The translations under genes and the position numbers were made by a program. The notes under the pieces were generated by a model. That model was not told the origin of the DNA. It saw only the letters and a list, made by a program, of their open reading frames with translations, and ran no database searches. Source: Lumbricus rubellus (taxonomy: Eukaryota > Annelida > Clitellata > Crassiclitellata > Lumbricidae). Taken from it: a stretch of DNA of 64,000 bases. Positions 48,601 to 60,600 of the stretch are shown in pieces; positions within the stretch are counted from its first letter, which is position 1; each line of letters begins with the position of its first letter. Location: the NCBI GenBank assembly GCA_945859605.1, contig OX243827.1, forward strand, positions 25,670,502-25,734,501, read 5' to 3'.

Positions 48601-51600
48601 GAATGCAAACATGCATGCATAAATGCATTCATGTTCACATTATATAAGCTTACATAATATGCTCTGCATAATAGGTCTGCTTATAAAAACTTGCTGCCAG
48701 AGTCAACAATTGCCTCCTTGTTAGTCTCTTCATACGACTCTAATTAGTATATAATAGACAAAACAGTAACTGTTAGGTTTTTTCAAAGTTCTGAACTTGT
48801 GTTATTATTTCTCATTTGTACTCCAAATCCTATGCTCTTTGTCAAAGCCAAAGTGTGAGATAAAATAGGCCCTAATAATTATTATAATCAAATATTGGCA
48901 TATAGGCCAAACAATCAACTTGCCCAGACTAAATATTGGTGTTCAGACGAGTAAAATTGCCTAGTTTAGCAAACGATTGTCGACAAAAACGGACGAAATG
49001 ACAATGGTTTGAAATATTCCAACGTATGAATGGAAGTATGGAACTTTCTAATTGTAAATAAGCACATTCTAATTATTCTCATTGCTAATTTACCAAAAAG
49101 CAGCTTGAAAAAACAGACTATATTCTCTGTAGCCCCTATCATTAAACTGAAGCGCAGTACGGTAATAAATAAAAAAATCCATATAGTCTCTTCTCGGATC
49201 GTTCATAGACTACATAATGTTTTAACTGTTAAAAGAACAATGAAGCTGTTGTAACAAATCTGTACTGAACTACTTGCAGCTGTTATTCGTTAGATTGCTT
49301 TTAGGAAGGAATCTAATCTTGCCCACAGTCTACCAAACAAGATGGCTAATAATGTCCCGTATCTTAATACATAATTATGCCCTCAATTTTATAATTATGG
49401 TCATTGCAAGTACATGTAGAGTTCAAGAAGATAAAGTCACATTCAGTTTATAACACGAGTCCGAAACTTGATGACTCAGATATAGCAGAGGTCAAACTTA
49501 GTAGGATCAGCAAGTGTATGGGTAGCGTGTGATCAAACAATGATGCTATTAAGAAACATTCAGTTTGTATGGGTTCTCTGTTTCACGGTAATTGGATCAT
49601 AAAGTCATATGAATTAAATCTGACTATTTCAGCGCCAATGCGAAGTTGGTGGTTGATATAATACGTCGTTGTTACAACCGTCTTTGCTTATTGTCAACGA
49701 GGTTTTCGAGTGGAAGGACTTGACTAATACAGTAGTGGTTTCCGAACTGTGTTTCGAAAATAAGGTTGCTAGGTTCTGCAATACGTCGTTATTCATTAAT
49801 GAAAGAACTGTTCTAACACGGAGGTTTTAGATTAAGCTGCCAAAAAGTGGCATCTAAACTGGTAAGCTATCGTATTCTGCTACCATAATAAGACAAGAGT
49901 CACCGTCGTCAATTTAAATTTTAGGTTGAAAGGCCATTAGATGGACGAGTTTATTAATTGCTTTAACAGGTTTGCAATTCTTGGAAGCCGGCTGAAATCT
50001 GTGTGACTTTTTACAATAGTAGGCCTATTGTTCATTATTATTTCTGTTCTTCAGATATGATGATGACCACCGTAGCAACTCTATTGTCACCATCGTCGCT
50101 GAGCGCGCTGAGCTGGTCTTTTGATCCATCTGATTCCAGACCAAGGTTTGTTCAAAATCAGTCCATAGGTGAACAATGGAACTTGACCTTAGACCCATCT
50201 CACACAAGACGAACGTGGTTTCAGAATCAGTCCACAGCTGATTATTGGATGCCACAGGTGCCAGCATTACAAAATGATACCGTGAATAAAACGAAAGAAT
50301 TTGACTTTTACAACACTTACATGTACTGTGGACTAACTTTCCGCGGAATTCTAGTATTCGTCCTTTGTCTCTTCGGCATTCTCGGAAACGTCGTTACACT
50401 TCTCGTTCTGAGACGAGATCCGGACAAAGACAACGCAACGATTTGGCTTCTACGCGCATTGGCCGTGGTCGACAACATCTATCTCGCATTTGCAATACTA
50501 CCGTCGTTCATTGAAGTAATCGAATGGACAACAAATTTGGTAAATGAAATGACATGGACAGTGTATTATTATATCATTCATTTACAGTTTCCGCTTGCTT
50601 CAATCACTCGAACCCTGTCCGTTTGGATCGTGGTCCTGGTCACAGCAGACCGCTATCTAGCCATATGCAAACCGATGCATAGCAAATGGCGTACCTTAGG
50701 ACGAATGAAGCTCACTATGATTTGGATGTTCATTCTTGCTGTGCTGTTCAATGCACCCGTTTTCATCTATTCGATACAACCGTTACTTGTGGAGAAATGT
50801 TGGTCTACCTATAACAGTTCAGATACCGAAGCGAGCGAATCCAGTTTCTGCGAAACGTTCTGGTATCTTTATAGTGTCGTGAGGTGCTACTATGCAGTGT
50901 TCAATGTCGTTGCTCACTTCTTTGGTCCGCTCTTAATTTTGATCATTCTTAACGTTCGCATTGCCTTTACCCTCCGTGCCTTGCAAAAGAAAAGACGCCA
51001 GATGTCGATGGATATTAACAGGGAAAGAACCATCATAAAAATGGTGGCTGTAGTCGTCGGTGTATTCTTTCTTTGCCAGACGCCAGAAACTGTCTTCCAG
51101 ATTATATACATCGACGGTGTTAGCGTCGACATTCACAGGTTGTTGTTTTGTCCTTTATTATTTTCTCATGCACTTGTGGTTTTAAACTCGGCGATAAACT
51201 TTCTCATCTACTGTTTTATTAATGGAAGATTCAAACGAGTCATCGGTGAAATGTTGCCATGTCTCACACAACCAAGAACAGATGTCGTTCTAATAGTGTA
51301 GAAAGTTTAATGGCAAACCGTTCGTTAGTGTAGAAGATTCTAAACGGTTGTAAAACGTTTGTAAAGTGCAGAACTTCGACAAAATGAATTGCATCATGTT
51401 CAAAAATAATTTTTAAAGTTGACTTTGATTTTAAACGTCTGAAAGACTTTACTCAGATTGACCATCACCGTGATAACAACGCGGTCATCTGCCGTTTATT
51501 TAACTTTTTCGCTAGGTCTACGTTGGAGTATTATAGGCCTACTGACCTAGTGGAGGATTTCTAACGGTAGTAGAGAGTTTGTGAAGTGCTGGCAATAAAA

Positions 51601-54600
51601 ATTTTCTTTGTTTGATTTTATTTTCGTCTGGTATCCCTTAAGCTGTCTCCGAATTTTCCAGGATTCCGCTAATTCTGGTCACTATTTGACAGTTTTACCT
51701 TGACATTGTAAGCTGTGTAAGTGCTTGCTGGTTTAAATTAGGCTAAATTGCGTAAACAAGGCTCTTCATTTTAGACTGCAGTAGGCTAAAAGATGTAACA
51801 AAGTCCAATTATTTTTTAATTTCCTCTTTGTTCTAGTTTTTCCTCTTTGTTCTAGTTTTTTGTGTGGATAAAACGTGGTTTTGTTCTCTTTTTATTTGGT
51901 GGTTATCGTTTTAAACGTCCATGATTGAAAGTGATACGGTTTCTTCTCTCTGACTATCTCTGTCTCTGTCTCCCTCTTCCTCTTCGTCTTCTTATAACAA
52001 GTTGAAACGTTCAAGAACAACTGTTACAAACTAAGCAATATTTGAGCAAAGCAATGAGCATAACTATGCGAACCTGAGCTCGGCCGTCTGTCTTCAACGA
52101 TTTCCTCTTCACCCGCCGGATGAGGATAGAACGATATCGGAGGACAAGCAGAGAAGAGTCTCGTATGGACGTCCTCCACCAAGACCTCCTCGTCATCGTC
52201 TCTCTCCTCGAATCGTCTCGGGGGATAGTCCTCGACGAAGGCCATCCGCATCTGAGAGATGGAACTCTCCGGAATGATCTTCTCCTCAACGCTCGGCTCC
52301 AGAACGAGACGTCGTTCCAACTCATCCAAGTTGGGAACGTGAATATCTGGGTTGTCCAAGACAGCAAAATCAAATCAATTATCATTTTCTAAAGAACATT
52401 CTAAATTGTTTAACAAAATTGGCCTATAGCCTAATACTGGATAGAAATGGCACTATATAGGCCTAAATATTGTGGAGCACAGAAAAACCAACTCAACTGT
52501 CATTTCTTAAGCAATCCATTTTTAAAGTCCATTATATTATTTTTAAAATCCATTTTAGCAATAAACGACATGGCGCTCTTTAAATAGCCTATCTGACTAC
52601 AATATTTTTACAATGCGTCGTCCATGGTCCGTTCAGTTAAATTTTCAAAGACAACAAAACTCGTAGATAATAATACAGAGACACTAATAGACGCAATAGA
52701 GGGACAGAGATGCAGATAGACAGACAGACACATTTTTACGAATAACATAGTGCAAACAGTTGTAGCCAATGAAAAACGACGAGATTGAATTAGTGGCTAA
52801 CCTATCCCTGCATACTGGTGGGTTAGTAAAAATCAGTAACAGAAACGATAACAGTAAGCGGGGTTGGTTGTCTATTCAGAAATAGTGAGCGAAGAAGAGC
52901 GACCACCACTAGAGCTAACCCTGAGTCGTAGGCCTAGTCATGCGTTTGAAGCATTCAAAATTTTGCTTTCTTAGCCTCGGCAAAGTTTAACGGGTAAAGC
53001 CAATCAGTCTAGTTCCCGGCCGCCCGTTCTGCCCAATAACCGTTTGCGGGGTCAAAGTTACCCGTTTTCTAGTTTTACAGGATATTGTTACCAGAGTTGA
53101 TAGTAACCTACGTTTACTTAAAAACGATAAAAATCCGGGTGGCAAACGGCATCCAGTTACCGCCAGCATTTCGAAGCACATCAAATAAAAAATTTAAAAG
53201 GTGTGAACAAAACAATGTAATTGATGGCCAGCAAAGAGAACCCTCTCAATAAAGTCTTTAACATCCTAGAACGAATGGAAGCGCCGATGCGGTCTGGGGC
53301 GTATGTTATAAGTGGTTTCGTTAAAGGAGGACGTGATTGACATATGCTAATACAGCACGAAGCTGCCCAGCATCAGCTCATAGCAGATAATTTTCCATAT
53401 TATTTTGGGAACATCGCTAGAAGGAACCCAAGTCGTCGCTGGTGCAGCATAGAGAATCCTCACGGCACAAGTAGCTGGAGTTGCAAAGTTACTCTTTTCT
53501 AGTTTTACACTTTTACTGGACCCTGCCACCCGAGTTGCCTTGTTAGATGTCAATGGAAAGAACCTCTCCGAAAAAAGACTGAATCAACGAGTGACACTAA
53601 AATCCAATACCTGGCTTTCTGGGCGCTTCCACGACCGTTATCTCCTCGTCGACCTCCACTGGATGGAAATCGGAAATGGAAGCGAACTGGACAAGCACTG
53701 CATCCGGCAGGATCAGATCCTCATCGACTTCCACTCGCTGCTCGTCGTAACCTGGAAAGTAAGCCGCTTTGCAAGGTCGAAGGCTCTCAATGGGAACGAT
53801 CACCTTCTCCCGAACCGGAGACAGCTCCAGGTCGCCCTGTGTTTCCAGTCTCAGCTCCATCCAGTCGACGATCACCGGTCTTGCATTCTCGACTTGGATC
53901 TCAGGGGCGGCCGAGGCTTCCTGGAATGGCCGGTCCAGTTGGATGTCGCTAACGTCCACGGATTCAATGGTTAGCATGACTGCCTCTTTTGTTGGGGAGC
54001 GATCAGTCGGTGAAAATCCGAATCCTGGCTGGTGTGCAACGGTTGCAGCTGGTTCCTCTTCTATGATCTCTGGTTGTTCTGCGAATTTGACAACTGGTTG
54101 TCTTTCTCCGGTTTCCGGTTGTTCTTTGACTGGTTCTTTAGTTTCAATCTTGAGTTGCTCTATGCCAGTTGCAACCGGTTCTGTTGCACTGATATCCAGT
54201 TGTTCTGTATCCGTTGCAACTGGTTGTCTTTCTCCAAAGTCTAGCTGTTCCTGGACAGATACAACGGGTTCTTTAGACTCCGCTTGCTCAACAACCGTTG
54301 TTTGTTTTTCTCTAATCTCTGGTTGTTCTACAGCAGTTGCAACTGGTTCTGTATCTATAAGCTCTCTTTGCTGTGGTTGTTCAGTAACAGCTGCAACTGG
54401 CTCTTTAGTATCCGACGGTTCTTCGACAGTTGCAACTGGTTCTTTAATTTTAATATCTGGTTGTTCAGTAGCAGCTGCAACTAGCTCCTTAGTTTCCGAT
54501 GGTTCAGTAGCAATTGCAACTGGTTCTTCAACTTTAATCTCTGGTTGTTCAGTAGCAGCTGCAATTGGCTCTTTAGTTTCTGACGGTTCTTCGAAAGTTG

Positions 54601-57600
54601 CAACTGGTTCTACAACTTTAAGCTCTGGTTGTTCAGGAGCAGATGCAACTAGCTCTTTAGTCTCTAACGGTTCTTTGGCATTTGCAACTGGTTCTTCAAC
54701 TTTAATCTCTTGTTGTTCGGTAGTAGCTGCAACTAGTTCTTTAGTCTCTGACGGTTCTGTAGCAATTGCAACTAGTTCTTCAACTTTAATCTCTGATTGT
54801 TCGGTGGCAGCTGCAGCAAGCTCTTTAGTCTCTAACGGTTCTTTGGCAACTGCAACTGGTTCTTCAACTTTAATCTCCGGTTGTTCAGTAGCAGCTGCAA
54901 TTGGCTCTTTAGTCTCTAACGGTTCTTTGACAGTTGCAACTGGTTCTTCAACTTTAATCTCTGATTGTTCGGTGGCAGCTGCAGCAAGCTCTTTAATCTC
55001 TAACGGTTCTTCAACAATTGAAACTGGTTCTTTAACTTTAATCTCTGGTTGTTCAGTAGCAGCTGCAACTGGCTCTTTAGTTTCCGAAGGTTCTTTGACA
55101 GTTGCAACTGGTTCTTTAATTTTAATTTCTGGTTGTTCAGTAGCAGATATAACCGACTCTTTAGTCTCCAATGGTTCTTTGACAGTTGCAACTGGTTCTT
55201 CAACTTTAATCTCTGGTTGTTCAGTAGCAGCTGTAACTAACTCTTTAGTCTCTGATGGTTCAGTAACAGTACCAGCTGGTTCCTTAGCTGTAATCTCTGG
55301 TTGTTCTTTACCAGTTCCAATCGGTTCTTCTTCTCTAATCGGTTGTTGTCCGAAGTCGACTGTAACTGATTCTGTTTCTCTAAGCTCCAGTCGTTCGGCA
55401 GCCGTTGCCAATGGTTCCCTTTGTCTAGCATCTGTTTCCTCTATATCTGTTGCAACTGGTCCTATCTCTGGTTGCTCTAGACCAGTTGCAACCACCAGCT
55501 CAGGTTTCCTAAATTCCAGTTGTTCTGTGGCAGTTCCAACTGGTTCCTTCTGTTTAATCTCCAGTTGCTCAGCTGGTGATATTTCTCTGTCTCTAATTTC
55601 AGTAACCGTTTCAACTTGTTCTCTTTCTCTAATGTCTGGTTGTTCTGTGGCAGGTGCAACCTTCCGTTGTTCCCCAGTCTCCAGTTGTCCAATAACAGTT
55701 GCAACGTGTTCCGTTTCGCTAATTTCTGGTTGCTCTGTGACAGTTGCAACTGGTTCTTTAACTTTAATCTCCAACTGCTCAGCAACAGTTGCAGCTGGTT
55801 CTCTCCCTTTAATATCTGATTGCTCTACACTAGTTGCAATAGCAACAGGTTCCCTTTCGCTAATCTCCGCTTGTTCCACACCAGTTGCAACTGGTTCTTT
55901 AACTTTAATCTCTGGTTCTTCTACACCAGTTGCAATAACAGTTGCAACAGGTTCCCATCCTCTTATCTCTGTTTGTTCTACACCAATTGCAACTGGTTCT
56001 TTAACTCTAATGTCATGTTCTATAATAGTTTTAACAGGCTCCGTTCCTCTAATCTCCACTTGTTCTACACCAATTGCAAATGGTTCTTTAACTCTAATGT
56101 CATGTTCTATAATAGTTGCAACAGGCTCCGTTCCTCTAATCTCCGCTTGTTCTACACCAATTGCAACTGGTTCTTTAACTTTAATCTCTGGTTGTTCTAT
56201 ACCAGTTGCAATTACAGTTGCAACAGGTTCGCTTCCTCTAATCTCTGCTTGTTCTACATCAATTGCAACTGGTTCTTTAACTCTAATCTCTGGTTGGTCT
56301 ACACCAATAGAAACTGGTTCTTTAACTCTAATCGCTGGTTGTTCTATACCAGTTGCAATTACAGTTGCAACTGATTCTCTTCCTCTTATCTCCGTTTCTT
56401 CTACGCCAGTTTCAACTGGTTCTTTAACTTCAATCTCTGGTTGTCCTACTTCGGTTCCAACCAGCTTTATTCCTCCAAACTCCAGCGGTTGCGTCACAGC
56501 TCCAACCGGTTCCTTTTCTCCAATCCCTGTCTCTATATCGGCGAAATGTGGGTCCGTTTCTGCGGCTTCACTTCTCTCAACAGAAACGAGAACCGGTTTC
56601 CGCTCGCTCACTTCCCGTTTCTCAACAACAGGTTCTTTACCACTCTTTTCCCTCGCCAAACTTTCCAGCTTATCCACCGTCTCCACTTCCGCCTCTCTGT
56701 CCTCCACCTTCGTCAGGAACTTCTCAACAGGAAGCTCCGCCCTGACTAAGGCGCCCGTCGCCGCCCTCGCTGAAGCAGCGCCCGGTTTGACAGCCCAAGA
56801 CGGAAGTGACGTCAGGGACTTCTTCCGCGTGACCTTCACCCTAGTGACCTTCCTCTTTTCCCAAGTCCCATCCGGAAGCGTTTCATCCGACTCATCCACC
56901 GTTGTCTCGCTTTCAAGGTTCGCTCCGAACTCCACCGTCACGTCCGGCGCCAGCTCCACGATTTCCTCCTCGATATTCGACCCGATGACCTCGTCCCACG
57001 ACCTTGATCCGACGACCGCGTTGCCCTTGAGGAACGTCTCAGAGACTGGTCGGACGTGCTTCGTCGTGATCACCTTGCGTCTTAACCTTGTTCCGTCCGC
57101 CAACGTTTCCTGTCCTTCCTCCACCTCCGACTTGAGGGTGGCTTCACCCTCCTCGACGCTGCGAACGACCTCCTCACCCGACTGCGCCACGAGAGCGTCG
57201 ATGTCGGAGGGAACCGGGGTCTGCTCGCGGTCGAAGCTCTCGTGGATTGTCTCGCTGGGAACTTCATCTTCCGCGGTGGACGGTTCTGGTGGAGGAGTGG
57301 CAGTTGCCCCGTCGACGTCAACCTCTACAAAAACGTAGGGTAAGGTGAGGCAAGGTCAGCTGCAGTTGAAAATGGAAACTCATTCAGGTCACGTGCCACA
57401 GGAATCAACCAATGATAATGACATGATTATGCACACGTCTGGGGCTTTTGGAGTTCTTCTGAGTAGTCCTTTTGAAGAGGCGTTATAGAAATGTTTGAAT
57501 GGATAATTGTATGCAATGGTAATCTGACATTTGTATAGCGCCACTTCAAGAGAAATTGACAGATTTTGTGCAGCGACGTTGGGTGAGAATTGTCAAGGGT

Positions 57601-60600
57601 TTGGGGTTTCAACGTCCCAGTCTTTCTTAGAGCCCCATAGTAAAGTCTGTTTTTCGAACCACTATTCCAAGTGGATAGTAGTCCAACCCCCAGTTATTTT
57701 TTCCACAATTCTCACACTGCGAAGAAGACAGTGTTGTCTATGCTGAACTAAAAAAACGAGGGTCCAACCAACAGGAATGGAAAATCAGGTAACCACTGAC
57801 CATACATACTTACATGCATGTATGTATGTTTGTAAACCAAACAAAAACTCTAAAAATAATGTACCCTTCTCATCGGCAATACAAGTCTTACGGCGTTTGG
57901 ACATTCATAGTTCAAGGCCCTCTTAAACTCTCTGAACAGAATAACATTGTTCAAATAATAATCAACACAAGTTTAATATGAAAAGTCAGACGACATGCAA
58001 ACGGTTCGTCTTCATACCATGCAAGGGCTTTCTCGGAACGATCTTCCGAATGACTTGCCACCTGGATCCATCCCAAACCTCCTCCAGTTCGTACTCAACA
58101 CCAGCTTCCAATTCGCCGGCCGTAAGCTCTGGAAAAGAAAGGAAAGTTACAGAAAAAGCAAACACGTCGTTTATTTGATTCAGGAAGTTTGCCTGTAAAT
58201 ACAACCTGCAAGACAGGGACTCTTACGCTGTCTCATCTGTTCCTCCACCTGCCGATTCCCGACCCAGCGACAAGCGCCTTATTAGATGATTCGCACCCTC
58301 TGATCCTACATGTGGTAACCTGACTCAGATCCGTTTCTGGGCACCAATAATATTGATTGATTGATTTCTCATTTTTAGTCCACTGTCAGCTTTCGAAATG
58401 AAATGAAATTTTGGAGAAAGAAAATTTCTCGAATCTCGAAATCGTAATCTCCACATTTCTAAGGCGCCACTCGAAATTCAAGTGCAGAACAAAAGCTTAG
58501 TCACGAGCGCTTACTCTTTGCCAACTTTCTCTCTCTGCACTTTGTATGTATGTAGCAGGATTTTCTGCTTGAATTAGCCTACCTTCTTCCGTTGGAAGCA
58601 TTTCTGTGTCTGATTCTGGAGGTGAAGCAGTGTAAGTTGAAGGCGATTTCGACCCATCAACGTAGAGAAATCGTTCACCAATTCGACTGTCTTTGAACAT
58701 GTGCTCTACAAAGACAACCAGTCATTCAATCATTATATTCAATCACGGTGTCCCAAGTGAAGTGAGCCCCTTTTTGTTTTGACGATATACTTGTCAATTC
58801 TAAATGAAACTCAATAAAATTTCAGAGAGTGTAAGAGGGATAAATTATCAATGTTTCCTGAAAATTTTATCCAATTCTACAAACAGAGTCCGAAGTTATG
58901 CACATTCAAATTTGGACAAAGGAAAATGTAAGTTTCCAACATGTAAAAGATAGGATATTACTGCTTGCAACTGCACGTCTTACTTTCTAAATTAATAAAA
59001 AAAATTCCGTCATATTTCCGTCATTTCCATGATGGGGGACGATAATAAAAATGGTTTCCGCAAAGAAGATTTGAGTTTAATAAAAAATTTAATAGGAGAA
59101 AAACATTACGGTGCAAAAGGTTTTTAATGGAATTTTCTAACAGAAACTGGCCCATCGCAGCCTTATGAAACTCGCATGCGCGTCACGTTCACCAGAGACC
59201 ACTTCAAACTGCGAAATGTGGCAGAATGGAATCGTTTTGATCAAAGGGATTGTTGACAATGCAATCAGTGAATGGCGAAAGCAAGTTAGAGCATGCATTC
59301 GAGGCTTTCGAGCTAATGGACCGCATTTTGAACATCAGCTTTGAATAACAGCGCTAACACTAATTTCCTATCTTTTACATGTTGGAAACTTACATTTTTC
59401 ACTGCCCAAATTTGAACGTTCATAACTTCGGACACTGTTTGTAGTATTGGATGAAATTTTCAGGAAACATTGATAATTGATCCCTCTTACATTCTCTGAA
59501 ATTCTATAGAGTTTCATTTAGAATTGACAAGTATATCGCCAAAACAAAAAGGGGCTCACTTCACTTGGGACACCGTGTATATTATTCACTGTTTTACTGT
59601 TAGATTTATCATTTAGATGCTGTTTATATATTTATCGTTATCTATTTATTCTTTATTTTAGTGTTACAAATTTACATTCTTCCTCTCCAAAGTAAAAAAT
59701 CTCAACGACTTGAATGTTCATCTCTCCGAGCGGCGCTATAGAATTATTACTAATTACATTACATTTCATTACATTTTGTCTTTATTTATTCGAGCTGATA
59801 TCGAACTAATAAAATTATTGTAAAATCTGAGTAAGCACTAAAATATATTTTGTTATATTGCGATTGATGAGTTTAATACAAACCAATTCGAGGTCTTAGG
59901 TAGGAGTCTTTGCCCACAACAGAACTTGCTTCACTGCCAGAATCATAAAACGATCCGGATTCCTAGATACATCAATTTCAATTATGTTAACTAAATCACA
60001 TTCCATAATTTTATTACGTCAATAAAAAATCAGATAGCCTAGGCATAATCATTCATTCAAGCACAATTTTCTAATTATTATTTCAATCAATCAATCAGTC
60101 AATCATCAATCAATAAAAACAATAGTACGCATTCATGTTGCACCCACTAAGATTTCTACCCGGAGGTGCTCCTGCCCTAGGCCATGCGAAAAGAATCAGT
60201 CTTAAACAGAGATGGAAATGAGAGCAGCAACACAATGGAGGTTCGCTCTGTCTGCTTCTCTTTTACTCTGCCTGCGTTTGTCTGTCTGTATCTATGCGTG
60301 TATGTCCGTTCGTCCGTCCGTCTGTCTGTCTGCCTGCCTGTCTGTCTCTTCAACTATTTCCGAGGTCCTTTTCCAAGACACTAGTCCAATTAGTCCTTGG
60401 TCAATGTCTGTAACTTGAAGCATCTTCTTTTATCAGAACTGAGAATAATAAAAAGAAACCGCCAACTGTCTAACTCACCCTGGACGAGCATTGCTCTCCA
60501 TAAGATCGATCCAGACTGAATCCTCGTTGTATCGATGAACCTCTCGATGAACCGATGTCACGAGCAGAACCGATGTCGTCTTTCAGATGATCGAAAGCTG

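Larger units (their letters stand above)
45643..50056. other. ankyrin intron: retroposon-rich part
   Basis: The 6.4-kb intron before the giant exon. This half carries SINE copies and tails (listed separately), a low-level repeat at 47750-48240 and AT-rich sequence. The spliced leader of the nested GPCR probably starts somewhere in 48.5-50 kb, but no 5' exon was recognised. Confidence 0.5.

Noticed and set aside
53769..57338. 1189-residue plus-strand frame antisense to the 3.7-kb ankyrin exon
   Set aside because: Antisense shadow of 84-bp repeats; the minus-strand exon has matching splice sites and phases on both sides.
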